NCBI RefSeq assembly: GCF_932526225.1
Contig: NC_064038.1
Span: 5,068,741-5,132,740, forward strand
Source: Nematostella vectensis
Lineage: Eukaryota > Cnidaria > Anthozoa > Actiniaria > Edwardsiidae
Direction: 5' to 3'
DNA length: 64,000 nucleotides
The first letter of the stretch is position 1, and every line of letters begins with the position of its first letter. This document shows, piece by piece, positions 43,593 through 56,084 of this stretch. The position numbers were made by a program, and so were the translations under genes. The notes beneath the pieces were generated by a model that did no database searches, was not told the origin of the DNA, and saw only the letters and a program-made list of their open reading frames with translations.

Positions 43593-44039
43593 GTTGGCGG
43601 CCCTCCTCGTTTTCGCGGCCCTAGCACACGTCCCCGACACCATCGCTATTTACCCATCTACGCGGAGTGTGTTTTGCGTAGACCTACCCATCTACGCAAA
43701 CCGCGCCCGGCCTACATGAGCAAATGCCCCAAAGTGTCGTGTACGCGAACCGCGCCCGGCCTACATAAGCGATTGCCCCAAAAAGGTCGTGTACGCGAAC
43801 CGCGCCCGGCCTACATGAACAATTGCCCTAACTATTTATGTACGTGAAACATTATATGTTTGATATACATAGAAGGGGAATAGCTCGTAGAATTGCGGGA
43901 ATTGCTGGGGGGGGGGGAGGGGGGGGGGGATCGGAGGGGCGCTCCGCGCCTCCCAAGCCTAAGATGGGGTTGGTTGGGTCGGAGGGGCCCGCAGCGGCCC
44001 CCAGGGGGGTTTCACTCAAACCACCCAGTCCCCCCCCCC
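43520..44039. repeat. Right terminal inverted repeat of element 1
   Basis: Inverse of 30835-31396. Inner part GAACTCAGGTTTAAACGCCA; CCGCGCCCGGCCTAC sub-repeats at about 43704, 43750 and 43799; outer end CCACCCAGTC followed by a C run. It also contains the CTACGCGGAGTGTGTTTTGC sequence seen at the left end of element 2. Confidence 0.9.
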
Positions 44040-44319
44040 AACATGAAATATTATTGCTTTTCAATATATTTTTTTTCAATTTTATCCATCTGGATCTTGT
44101 TTTAATTGTACAACTTTTTTCTTTTTGCGTTATGCCGTGGGTGTCCAATTAACTTGGAACCACTTTCTTTTGACTTACAAAGAACATTGTTTGTTTCATG
44201 TTCAGTAAAAACCCGCGAGTAAAAACCTTCACTTTTCAAGGTTAACAAGCCTTTAAGGGGCAGCGTTATGCTACTGCGCATGTCTGGAGTCGGTGTTTAT
44301 TTTAGGCTTTTGAGGGGCC

Positions 44320-44700
44320 GTCCACACTAACACGGATTCGTTTGAATCCGTATTTTTGATGCGTTTAGGCCTTCCATCCACACTAACACTGGGGTAGGAT
44401 CCAGCGAATCCGGATCCTTTAAAAAACGCTGTCGAAAGTGAATCAAAATAAATCCATATACTTTGGTCCGGTGTGTAGACGGTCGAATCCGTGTCAAACT
44501 GAAAACGATGACGTCATCTCGCAGGCTTGTCTGCTATGAGCATGCGCATAAAAAAAATACGTCACGCCGTACCGTGTTAGTGTGGACGACTGCATCCAAG
44601 CGAAAACCCTGCGAAAATGATAGTGTGGACGCAAATCAAGTGATCCGCTTTCGGCGAAACGAATCCGGATACTTTTGAATATCCGTGCTAGTGTGATCGA
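44320..44700. mobile_element. MITE-like element in copy B (GTCCACACTAACACGG ends)
   Basis: Begins GGGGCCGTCCACACTAACAC and ends TATCCGTGCTAGTGTG, with inner inverted AATCCG/CGGATT repeats. The same element sits at 51825-52197 in copy C, so it predates the B/C duplication. It is absent at the edge of copy A, whose homology starts just after its end. Confidence 0.7.
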
Positions 44701-45515
44701 CCCGCGCGATAACACATGACGTAACAGCATTTCGACATCAGTTGGTAATGTTTATTATTACAATCCTAACATGACTTCGATTTTTACAACATGCACCCAT
44801 CAACTTATTTAGATGCGGAATTATTACCAAGGTCCGATAAGGACGAAAAATGAAGAAGTTAAACGTTTCACAATTCATTTTAGTGTTGAGTTTAGAGCTT
44901 TTGCAATAATTGAATTATTTTTTATAACATGAGCACTTTTAAGCGAACTTTTAATTCTCTTTATACAACAAGATCTGTTTCTATTGAAATGTGAATTCTC
45001 TTTTCAGCGAACTTTTAATTCTCTTTATACAACATGATCTGTTTTGAGCGAAATGTGAATTCTCTTTTATAACATGAGCACTATTAAAAGAACTTTTAAT
45101 TATTTTCTACAACATGATCTGTTTCAAGCGAACTGTGCACCCTCTTTCTCAGCCCCTATTCCTGGTGTGTACTGTGAATTGCCTCTAAAACATAATCCCT
45201 ATCCCATTAACTGTGCATCTCTTTATTTTGTGCGCTTCATCTGTAATTCTTGTCCTCCAACAGTGTCTATAAGAATAATATATTTAAATTCATATAATTA
45301 GAAAACAAACTGTTTTTAATACGATAATTATTGATGCAATTTTATCCGTTAAATTTCTTCTTGAATTAGTGAACTGGTTGTTTAATCATTTGATAGCTTA
45401 ATATGCCATTAATCGGCTCATTCTGGCATAAGAAAGAACACACTTATAATATCCCAATCATGATAATCCTGCCATACCCTACACCCCACCTTGTAGATGA
45501 ATGGACGGAACACAA
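44701..45515. other. Non-coding 3' flank of copy B
   Basis: Short imperfect repeats of TTTAAGCGAACTTTTAATTC TCTTTATACAACATGATCTG are present. No gene seen. Confidence 0.5.
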
Positions 45516-48500
45516 TTAGTCCGCGTCATAACCATACACTTCCATTCTCAGTGCACAGTATCCTTTGCACGTGACGGTAGTAATCCTCAGGAGTTTTGTC
45601 TTGATTGGTTGAGGGAGGACAGTATCTACCACCTGGTGACGATTGGTTACACCTACAACTTGGAATACCTGGTGAAAAACATTCCAGTACATGTCACTCA
45701 TCAAGTGCCTCAAGTCCATCCAGGTCCTGGTTCTATATCTGATGGTCCGACTACCAACCTCCATCCTGTAACACTTTCAAAGTTGTAAGCATGTTGACTA
45801 ATGGTCTGACAAATACCTTGTCACATCTCCCTCCTGGTACACTGTCCAGGCAGTACCATACAGACTGATGGTCCGACCATTACATACCTTGTTAACACCT
45901 CCCTCCTGGTACACTGTCCAGGCAGTACCATACGGACTGATGGTCCAACCATTACATACCTTGTTAACACCTCCCTCTTGGAACACTGTCCAGGCAGTAC
46001 CATACAGACTGATGGTCCGACCATTACATACCTTGTTAACACCTCCCTCCTGGTACACTGTCCAGGCAGTACCATACGGACTGATGGTCCAACCATTACA
46101 TACCTTGGGTACACCTCCCTCCTGGTACACTGTCCAGGCAGTACCATACAAACTGGTGGTCCGACCAATACATACCTTGTCAACACCTCCCTCCTGGTAC
46201 ACTGACCAGGCAGTACCATACAGACTGATGGTCCAACCATAAAATACCTTGCCAACACCTCCCTCCTGGTACACTGTCCAGGCAGTACCATACAGACTGA
46301 TGGTCTGACCATTACATACCTTGTCAACACCTCCCTCCTGGTACACTGACCAGGCAGTACCATACAGACTGATGGTCTGGCCATTACATACCTTGATAAC
46401 CCCTCCCTCCTGGTACACTGACCAGGCAGTACCATACAGACTGATGGTCTGACCATTACATACCTTGCCAACACCTCCCTCCTGGTACACTGACCAGGCA
46501 GTACCATACAGACTGATGGTCCAACCATTACATACCTTGTTAACACCTCCCTCCTGGTACACTGACCAGGCAGTACCATACAGACTGATGGTCTGACCAT
46601 TACATACCTTGTCAACACCTCCCTCCTGGTACACTGACCAGGCAGTACCATACAGACTGATGGTTTAACCATTACATACCTTATCAACACCTCCCTCCTG
46701 GTACACTGACCAGGCAGTACCATACAGACTGATGGTCTGACCATTACATACCTTGTCAACACCTCCCTCTTGGTACACTGACCAGGCAGTACCATACAGA
46801 CTGATGGTTTAACCATTACATACCTTATCAACACCTCCCTCCTGGTACACTGACCAGGCAGTACCATACAGACTGATGGTCTGACCAATACCTTGTCAAC
46901 ACCTCCCTCCTGGTACACTGACCAGGCAGTATCATACAGACTGATGGTCCAACCATTACATACCTTGTCAACACCTCCCTCCTAGTACACTGACCAGGCA
47001 GTACCATACAGACTGATGGTCTGACCATTACATACCCTGTCAACACCTCCCTCCTGGTACACTGACCAGGCAGTACCATACAGACTGATGGTCCAGGTAG
47101 TACCATACAGACTGATGGTCCAACCATTACATACCTTGTCAACACCTCCCTCCTGGTACACTGACCAGGCAGTACCATACAGACTGATGGTCCAGGTAGT
47201 ACCATACAGACTGATGGTCCGACCATTACATACCTTGTCAACACCTCCCTCCTGGTACACTGACCAGGCAGTACCATACAGACTGATGGTCCGACCATTA
47301 CATACCTTGTCAACGCCTCCCTTCTGGTACACTTTCCAGTTAGTTCCGTCTAGGCTGTAGCTGATGGTAAAGCTTGTTATCCATCTCTCGAGTCCATATC
47401 TTCCCTGTGTTGCAACTTTGGTGACTATCACAAGTCGCTTCAGGTCAATCTGTATCCGTTCCCCAGATGCAAATCCTTGTGCTATCCAGGCTCCTAAACC
47501 CACGAATAGGTTCAAGCGTGCGTGCTTTCCCATAGACATATAGTGGTAATAAGAGCTCTGGGTGATTTGGTCGTCTTTGATTCTGCCATCTTCCATCCCA
47601 AGAGCTCGAGCTTCCTCTGTTAAGATTACATTGAGCCTCATCAGTATAATTCAATTCATCACGAGTTAAATGCCTCTGTTATTACATTTCCATTAGAATG
47701 TTAGTACTATTTAAATATACAAATTGACTCGTCGGCCTTAAATTTAGAAAATAATTTATTATGTTTATGTCATACTTATGTCGCAATTCTCTCCGATAAA
47801 TCCATCATCGCAGACACACGTGTAGGTATCGTCGTGTTTGCTGGTGTTACATGTTCCATTCTTACACGGCTTGTGCTCACATGCGCTCTGGAAAATATAC
47901 AATTGTGTAAAGAGCCTGTCAGGAATATCATTATACAACGACGGCTTTTACAACGAGATTGGAAAAAAGGTATGCGGCTCGATTGTGGTTGGGTTGAAAA
48001 CGTCTGAAATGTTTCAGACAGAACGCATTTTCACCTGCTTCTACAGAATATTGAATGAAATTCCAGTGCTTTCTGCTGTCGTCGTCCATTTTGCCGTCGT
48101 CGTTTTTTCCAGGTCGCTGGTGGTTACAGCATTTTGATGTCATTTTTCGTCTAAAGTCTTGACTGAAATCACTTTTCCGTTGTAAAAACAAAACAAAAAA
48201 TGGACCTAACTTTGTTTGAGCCTCTATCTTTTATCAATCGACTCAGAACTTAGAATAGATATTCTCTGACAAATTTCTGTAATGACATAAAAAATCATCC
48301 TCGGGGACCCAGGGCGATGCAGAGAACCGAATCGAGAGTACGCGCGTAGACGAAAAAGACGTCTCGCTGGTCTCCAAGTCGCCATGGGTCCCCGAGGATG
48401 AGGAAAAATTACCGAATAACGTTACAGCGTATCCTGAACAACAGTCACGCAACCGAGACCCGTCTCGTTGCCTTCCTGTTCCAGCGGAGAGCAATAGTTT

Positions 48501-50398
48501 TGTAGCAATAGTATGACTGCGCGCGGGGAATGGCAACAAAGGATGGGGAGGAAGGAGTTTCCTTCCCATTCTTCCCATTCTATTTGCGGTCATAATCTTA
48601 TCTCGCTTTCTATTTCCACGGAAATCTTTCCCACGAATTTGTATATTTTGTTGTTGATAGCACGCTGTGATGTCATCTTTTCTTAAAGAACAGTGTGTTG
48701 TAATTTGTGACTGCAAATTGAAATTGCTTCTTTCTAGTTGGCTTTGATTCTTTCAATTACATTGGCTTTTAGTTTGGAATCATAATCAAGTTAATGCATT
48801 ACGGCACATATTTTTGGTATGTTTGCTCCACTATAAAATGTTCTGCAGATTCGTATGATATTGTATTTTTCAATAGCCAGCTTTGCTCTTGTGAAAACTG
48901 TAAATCTTCCCCCATGAGTAGTAAACTAGTAAATTGTACGGAGACTCCTTAAACGACGAGGTATATTCCTAAATAGGAATGGATAACTAATCTCAAGTCA
49001 TGTTATTCAATCACGATTATTTACTGATCACTGATGTAGTAAATTAAATCGTGCCATAGAACTGTCATTTTCTGCTTTTTGCTGTATTTCTCAAGAAAGC
49101 TAAATTATTCAACAGATAACAAAACAACACACAAAAATAGAGTTGCGCTAACTGGTGATTTCTCTAGACGACTAAGCTATATCGATAAAGCGCATTTTTC
49201 ATAAGTTTCCCGTACTTTTTAGCACTCTTCGTAAACTATGTGGTTTTATAGGTATCGATCGTGCATGTGAAAATTGTTGTTTAATCATTGTATATCAGTG
49301 TGGTGTGGTAATTGTGTAAGCAAAATAAACTCATAACTGAGCAAACAAATGCCACATCTTAAATAATTTATAAATCCAAGTATTAAATTTCAGTTCAGTG
49401 TAAATTGAACTTCAGTGTGTCAATATTACTCAGACATACTAAACTGTGTAATGCGTAAGCATTTTTACTCCATTAAAACTTTGTAAAAATAATTTTTAAA
49501 TTAAAAAAATAGATTTTTTTCGTGGTCTTGTATCCATCAAATCCAGCGCTCTGATTGGCTCTCGTGAGGTCCGGCATCTTACGACCCGGACCTCGCGACA
49601 AAGCGAAAGAAGACATTTCTACGATCATTTCGAGTTGAGAACGACGTATAAATTTGAACTGAATTATTTTACAAAATTGTTGGTCAAAACTTAGAGGATG
49701 TCTTCTTTGGTGGTTCTGTATTTGTGGAGGATTAAAAGCGTTGTGTGGAATACAAAATGGAGCTAAGGGTCGGTCCCTATCGTGAAATACCGTGACCTCG
49801 GACTTGAAAATACTGACCTCGGCCTTCAATAAAATAGTACAAGACAGTAATTGTTTTCCTGCCCAAAAATAGTTAAAAGTAGCGTGCACGATCCTGGCTT
49901 TTGTTGATCGAAAACGTAACATTACAAAACGCAAAATAAAAAATAAGAAATATAGACGTTAATTTACTTATTTCATTCTCTATAACAGATCGTTTTTAAA
50001 AATACATTGGATACCTTGAAATAATTTCGTACCTTTATTTCGTAATGGTCTGAGGTGGAGTTTGGCTGGTACTTCTCGTCTTGGCAGCTGTACTTATCGA
50101 CAGACAGTAACTCGCACCAAAACTTCAAGCTCACGCCAGCAATGGCCGCCACATTGACAGACAAACACTCCAAGACGTCAAGACACCTCATCCAGCAAGA
50201 AAGAGCATCGCCTTCGAAACTACGAGAGATGATCGGCCCTCCCAGATACGAAGAGCTGTTCTTAATGAAGTTACCGAAAGAAAAGTCAAATTCCGAGTTT
50301 CTTTGCTTCCCTTTAGAAGTCCCTTCTATTAAGAAGGGAAGGAAAGCCAAGATTAAGGATATATAAAAAGTGAAACGGAGAATTTGTAGGAATGACAT
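45516..50398 (-). CDS. Secreted PAN-EGF-F5/8C protein, copy B (complete exon set)
   Basis: Four minus-strand exons in matching phase. 50033-50398: signal peptide (MSFLQILRFTFYISLILAFL) and PAN/apple-like domain. 47776-47887: EGF with six Cys (CEHKPCKNGTC...CDDGFIGENC). 47306-47616: F5/8C start (ARALGMEDGRIKDDQITQSS). 45516-45668: F5/8C end (HQVVDTVLPQPIKTKLLRIT ... LRMEVYGYDAD, stop TAA). Secreted, probably binding sugar or lipid surfaces; the same domain order is common in cnidarian extracellular proteins. The intron between the last two exons contains the 72-bp array with about 20 extra donors. No disabling lesion is seen, so this is the likely functional copy. The acceptor is TTTTTCACCAG at 45669. 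Confidence 0.75.
45812..47305 (-). repeat. 72-bp minisatellite B, about 20-21 units
   Basis: Same unit as array A. Two units near 47090 and 47190 carry an extra 28-base partial copy (GGTCCAGGTAGTACCATACA). Some units have lost the donor core (for example the one at 46888 lacking CATTACATA). The flank next to the last exon reads AATACCTTGTCACATCTCCC. Confidence 0.95.
47888..50032. other. Intron of copy B
   Basis: Contains one 89-bp repeat remnant (48298-48370) and sequence homologous to 16540-17940. A block at 49505-49830 that is not in copy A carries a hairpin-like insert (CGTGAGGTCCGGCATCTTAC / ...GGACCTCGCGAC). No gene seen. Confidence 0.5.
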
Positions 50399-53032
50399 GC
50401 CGACCAATCTTTAAAATGATATGTTTTTGAGGAACTTCTTATTTTGATTTAAAAGCTTTCGTAAATTATTAATTCGTCGCTGCTTTGATTCGCTAAGTAG
50501 AAGTATTTGTTTTCTAACAAGTTTATTATCTTGTTATTTCTGTTAAACAAACTTTAAGATTTGTTTATCGTTAAATGAAGTTACCGAAAGAAAAGTCAAA
50601 TTCGGAATTTCTTTGCTTCCCTCTAGAAGTTGTTCCTTTTTTTATGAAGGGCAGAAGCCAAGATAAAAATGATATAATATTTTTTTAGGAACTTCTTATT
50701 TGGGTTTAAAAGCTTTCGTTAATTATTTATTCGTCTCGGGGTGTGCGGATACAGGGGGGGTAGTTTGGGTGGATATCCACCCCCCCCCCCTTTTTGAGTT
50801 AATAAAAACAACTTAAAAGTCACTTTGTTTGAAGAAAATAAATGTGTGAGGGAAGGGATGTACTGTCCATGTGCCTTTGACTGCTTGACTTTGTTGACGC
50901 GACAAATCCAATTCAGCGTGAAGTAGTTAGATTTATTTAACCTACCAAGAGCCACTAGATCAGATATAAGCCATCTATCCGGCCATAATCCACCCCCTAT
51001 TTTGAAATCCGCCTCTGGTCTCTGGTTTGATTTGTGAGGAACTTCATTTTGGGTTTGAAAGCTTTCGTTACTTATTAATTAGTATCTGCTTTGATTCGCT
51101 GAGTAAGATTATTTGTTTAAAAATGGTTTATTGTTTAAAAAGTTACCGAAAGAAAAGTAAAATTCCAAGTTTCTAGTCCCTTCTGTTATGAAGGGAAGAT
51201 AATATGATTTTGATATACTTCTTATTTATTTAAAAACTTTTGTTAATTATTAATTCGTCTCTGTTTGAATGATGGACTGAGAATTATTATTCGTTTTCTA
51301 AAACAGTTTATTGTCTTTTGTTATTTGTGTCGAACAAACTTTAAGTTTTGTTCGTGATAGACTTCGAATATTGATCTTAAGAATTTCGTGAATAAATAAT
51401 TATTCGGTACTTTTCTAAATGATTTACTGTGTCATTAGGAACAATTCGCCGTCAAATGTTTTCTGATCTCCCCCGTTACTTTTCGATTTATTTGCTGCTT
51501 TCGCAAACTTTCAAATCATTGTTTATTCAAATTTGGGAAGCGTGATCATGATAACATCAAATCTTATTGCTTTTCAATAGATTTTTTTCAATTTTATCCA
51601 TCTGGATCTTGTTTTAATTGTACAACTTTTTTGTTTTTGCGTTATGCCTTGGGTGTCCAATTAACTTGGAACCACTTTCTTTTGACTTACAAAGAAATTT
51701 GTTTGTTTCATGTTCAGTAAAAGCCCGCGAGTAAAAACCTTCACTTTTCAAGGTTAACAAGCCTTAAGGGGCAGCGTTATGGTACTGCGCATGTCTGGAG
51801 TCGGTGTTTATTGTAGGCTTTTGAGGGGCCGTCCACACTAACACGGATTCGTTTGAATCCGTATTTTTGATACGTTTAGGCATTCCGTCCACACTAACAC
51901 GGGAATCCGGATACTTTAAAAAACTCTGTCGAAAGTGAATCAAAATATATCCATATACTTTGGTCCGTTGTGTAGACGGTCGAATCCGTGTCAAATTGAA
52001 AACGATGACGTCATCTCGCAGGCTCGTCTGCTTCTATGAGCATGCGCATAAAAAAAATTACGTCACGCCGTACCGTGTTAGTGTGGACGACTGCATCAAA
52101 GCGAAAACCCTGCGAAAACGATAGTGTGGACGCAAATCAAGTGATCCGCTTTTGGCAAAACGAATCCGGATACTTTTGAATATCCGTGCTAGTGTGATCG
52201 ACCCGCGCGATAAAACATGACGTAACAGCATTTCGGCATCAGTTGGTAATGTTTATTATTACAATCCTAACATGACTTCGATTTTTACAACATGCACCCA
52301 TCACCTTATTTTGATGCGGAATTATTACCAAGGTCCGATAAGGACGAAAATGAAGAAGTTAAACGTTTCACAATTCATTTTAGTGTTGAGTTTAGAGCTT
52401 TTGCAATATGTGAATTCTTTTTTATAACATGAGCACTTTTAAGCGAACTTTTAATTCTCTTTATACAACAAGATCTGTTTCTAGTGAAATGTGAATTCTC
52501 TTTTATATCATGAGCGCTTTTAAGCGAACTTTTAATTCTCTTTATACAACATGATCTGTTTTGAGCGAAATGTGAATTCTCTTTTATAACATGAGCACTA
52601 TTAAAAGAACTTTTAATTATTTTCTACAACATGATCTGTTTCTAGCGAACTGTGCATCCTCTTTCTCAGCCCCTATTCCTAGTGTGTACTGTGAATTGCC
52701 TCTAATACATAATCCCTATCCCATGAACTGTGCATCTTTTTATTTTGTGCGCTTCATCTGTAATTCTTGTCCTTCAACAGTGTCTATAAGAATAATATAT
52801 TTAAATTCATATAATTAGAAAACAAACTGTTTTTAATACGATAATAATTGATGCAATTTTATCCGTTAAATTTCTTCTTGAATTAGTGAACTGGTTGTTT
52901 AATCATTTGATAGTTTAATATGCCATTAATCGGCTCCTCCTGGCATAAGAAAGAACACACTTATAATATCAAAATCATGATAATCCTGCCATACCCCACA
53001 CCCCACCTTGTAGATTAATGGACAGAACACAA
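50399..53032. other. Flank between copies B and C, non-coding
   Basis: Degenerate duplications of the PAN exon start region (TGAAGTTACCGAAAGAAAAG TCAAATTC at 50576 and again near 51140), the empty-site paralogue GATCATGATAACATCAAATC (51543-51562), the copy C MITE (51825-52197) and AT-rich repeats. No open gene seen. Confidence 0.55.
51825..52197. mobile_element. MITE-like element in copy C (same as 44320-44700)
   Basis: GGGGCCGTCCACACTAACAC to TATCCGTGCTAGTGTG, with small indels relative to copy B. Confidence 0.7.
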
Positions 53033-54644
53033 TTAGTCCGCGTCATAACCATACACTTCCAATCTCAGTGCACACCAGAAGTGGCACGTGACGGTAGTGA
53101 TCCTCAGGAGTTTTGTCTTGATTGGTTGAGAAAGGACAGTATCTACCACCTGGTGATTATGGGTTACACCAACAACTTGGAATACCTGGTGAAAAACATT
53201 ACAGTACATGTTACTCATCAAGTGCTTCAAGTCCATCCAGGCCCTGGTTCTATGTCTGATGGTCCGACTACCAACCTCCATCCTGTAACACTTTCAAGGT
53301 TGTAAGCATGTTGACTAATGGTCTGACCAATACCTTGTCACATCTTCCTCCTGGTACACTGTCCAGGCAGTACCATATGGACTGATAGTCCAACCATTAC
53401 ATACCTTGTCAACACCTCCCCTCTTGGTACACTGACCAGGCAGTACCATACAGACTGATGGTCCAGCCATTACATACCTTATCAACACCTCCCTCCTGGT
53501 ACACTGTCCAGGCAGTACCATACAGACTGATGGTCTGGCCATTACATACCTTGTTAACACCTCCCTCCTGGTACACTGACCAGGCAGTACCATACAGACT
53601 GATGGTCCAACCATTACATACTTTGTCAACACCTCCCTCCTGGTACACTGACCAGGCAGTACCATACAGACTGATGGTCTGACCATTACATACTTTGTCA
53701 ACACCTCCCTCCTGGTACACTGACCAGGCAGTACCATACAGACTGATGGTCTGACCATTACATACCTTATCAACACCTCCCTCTTGGTACACTGACCAGG
53801 CAGTACCATACAGACTGATGGTCTGGCCATTACATACCTTGGGTACACCTCCCTCCTGGTACACTGACCAGGCAGTACCATACAGACTGATGGTCCAACC
53901 ATTACATACCTTATCAACACCTCCCTCCTGGTACACTGTCCAGGCAGTACCATACAGACTGATGGTCTGGCCATTACATACCTTGGGTACACCTCCCTCC
54001 TGGTACACTGACCAGGCAGTACCATACAGACTGATGGTCCAACCATTACATACCTTATCAACACCTCCCTCCTGGTACACTGACCAGTTAGTTCCGTCAA
54101 GACTGTAGCTGATCGTAAAGCTTGTGATCCAATTGTCTGCTCCGGTACCTCCCTGTGTTTGCACTTTGGTGACTATCACAAGTCGCTTCAGGTCAATCTG
54201 TATCCATTTCTCAGGGTCAGATCCGTGTGCTGTCCAGGCTCTAGGGGTGGTTGAATTCGCGTCTAGGTTCAAGCGTGCGTACTTTCCCATATACTTATCA
54301 ATGTAATAAGAGCTCTGGGTGATTTGGTCGTCTTTGATTCTGCCATCTTCCATCCCAAGAGCTCGAGCTTCCTCTGTTAAGATTACATTGAGCCTCATCA
54401 GTATAATTCAATTCATCACGAGTTAAATGCCTCTGTTATTACATTTCCATTAGAATGTTAGTACTATTGAAATATACAAATTGACTCGTCGGCCTTCAAT
54501 TTAGAAAATAATTTATTATGTTTATGTCATACTTATGTCGCAATTCTCTCCGATAAATCCATCATGGCAGACACACGTGTAGGTATCGTCGAGCTTGCTG
54601 GTGTGACATGTTCCATTATTACACGGCTTGTGCTCACATGCGCT
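53033..54644 (-). CDS. PAN-EGF-F5/8C protein, copy C (EGF and F5/8C exons; PAN exon not in window)
   Basis: Exons 54533-54644 (EGF), 54054-54373 (F5/8C first part, nine bases longer than A and B, with DANSTTPRAWTAHGSDPEKW in the variable loop) and 53033-53185 (F5/8C end, LRLEVYGYDAD then stop). Phases fit those of copy B. The variable loop differs clearly from A and B while the exon ends match, suggesting diversification or conversion of the ligand-binding loop region. Upstream homology ends at 55588, shortly before element 2, so the signal peptide and PAN exon are either lost or lie beyond the window. Confidence 0.65.
53330..54053 (-). repeat. 72-bp minisatellite C, about 10 units
   Basis: Same unit as arrays A and B. 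A two-unit pattern (GGGTACACC type alternating with TATCAACACC type) repeats near 53835-54060, indicating higher-order duplication. Confidence 0.95.
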
Positions 54645-55767
54645 CTGCAACATGTACAATTGTGGAAAGAGCCTGTCAGGAATATTATTATTTAACTACG
54701 GCTTTAACAACGAGATTGAAAAAAAAAGTATGCGGCTCGGTTGTGGTTGGGTTGAAAACAGCTGAAATGTTTCAGACAGGACGCATTTTCACGTGCTTCT
54801 ACGGAATATTGAATGAAATTCCATTGTTTTCTGCTGTCGTCGTCTATGTTGCCGTCGTCGTTTCTTCAAGGTCGCTGGTGGTTACAGCATTTTGATGTCA
54901 TTTTGCGTCTAAAGTCTTGACTGAAATCACTTTTTCCTTGTAAAAAAATGGACCTAATTTTGTTTGAGCCTCTATCCTTTATCAATCGACTCAGAACATA
55001 GAATAGATATTCCCTGATAAATTTCTGTAATGACATGAAAAATCATTCTCGGGGACCCAGGGCGATACAGGAAACCGAATCAAGAGAACTCGCAAAGACG
55101 AAAAAGACATCTTCCCTCTCCTTTCTTACGTCTTCTCGCGGGGATCCAGGGCGATGCAGGGAACCGAATCGAGAGTACGCGCGAAGACGAAAAAGACGTC
55201 TTCCCTCTTCTTTCTTTCGTCGGTTTCCTGCATCGCTATTTTTGGTATGTTTGCTCGACTATAAAATGTTTTGCAGATTCGTATGATATTGTAAGTTTAA
55301 TTAGCCAGCTTTGCTCTTGTGAAAACTGTAAATCTTCCCCCATGAGTAGTAAACTAGTAAATTATACGGAGACTCCTTAAACAACGAGGCAAAATTCCTA
55401 AATAGGAATGGATAATAATGTTAAGTCTTGTTATTTACTCACGATTATTTACTGATTACTGATGTAGTAAATAAAATCGTGCCATAGAACTTTCATTATC
55501 TGCTTGTTGCTGTATTTCTCAAGGAAGCTAAATTATTCAACAGATAACAAAACAACACACAAAAACAGAGTTGGGCTACCAGGTGATAACCACTCGATAT
55601 CCGCCCCACTCAATACCCCTGATAGCCCGGTAAATCCGCCCCACATCTAATTCGTAAATTCTAATAACGGATTCTTCGGTAAGCGGCAAGCATATGAAAA
55701 ATAAAAGCTCACATATAGGGGAATCTGACATAATCTTATGAGCCAGCATAAACACCATCATATTTCA
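54645..55767. other. Intron or upstream part of copy C and a non-homologous stretch
   Basis: Two 89-bp units at 55045-55230 and homology to copy A up to 55588 (GGGCTACCAGGTGAT). From 55589 to 55767 the sequence is unrelated to A and B and I cannot assign it. Confidence 0.5.
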
Positions 55768-55789
55768 GGGGGGGGGGGACTTTGGATTT

Positions 55790-56084
55790 TCATAGACACC
55801 GAAACGCGTTTCGCGTAGATTAATAATTGCTAATTATCAGTCTACTTCGGGACCACTTCGCGTGGATTAATAATTAGCAATTATTAATCTACGCAAAACA
55901 CACTCCGCGTAGATAAATAATTAGCAATGGTTAGCAATCATTAATTCGCTGTCTATCGACAGAAGCGGGACTGGGGCCTTTCATAGAAACGAGTGGGAAC
56001 CTTGCAATTAGACCCCCGTCTGTCCTGTAGTATACGACATGTGCATACGTACGTATATATACACATGTGCATAGCATTCGAAGG
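55790..56084. repeat. Element 2 left end, inverted AT-rich repeats
   Basis: Three blocks of CGCGTAGAT(T)AATAATT(A)GCAATNATTAATC, partly palindromic, followed by CATACGTACGTATATATACA before the first gene. Confidence 0.7.

Larger units (their letters stand above)
30835..44039. mobile_element. Element 1: complete, decayed Polinton-like virus-type element (13.2 kb)
   Basis: Bounded by inverted repeats of about 0.5 kb and by the direct repeat AACATG at 30829-30834 and 44040-44045. Six base pairs is the duplication length of Maverick/Polinton integration. The plus-strand left arm holds a Cys-rich protein, replication gene pieces and an HNH domain. The minus-strand centre holds rve integrase, small membrane proteins, A32-like ATPase and major capsid protein. 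The right arm holds structural genes. No family B polymerase or cysteine protease was recognised. Nearly every gene has a frameshift, stop or deletion, so this is an old copy. Confidence 0.85.
44040..51640 (-). repeat. Segmental duplication copy B (right part)
   Basis: Continues from the target site. It is directly followed by copy C with the same order: TCCACACTAACACGG transposon remnant, 72-bp array, F5/8C, EGF, intron with 89-bp repeat, PAN exon. The spacing between equal points in B and C is about 7.5 kb. Confidence 0.85.
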
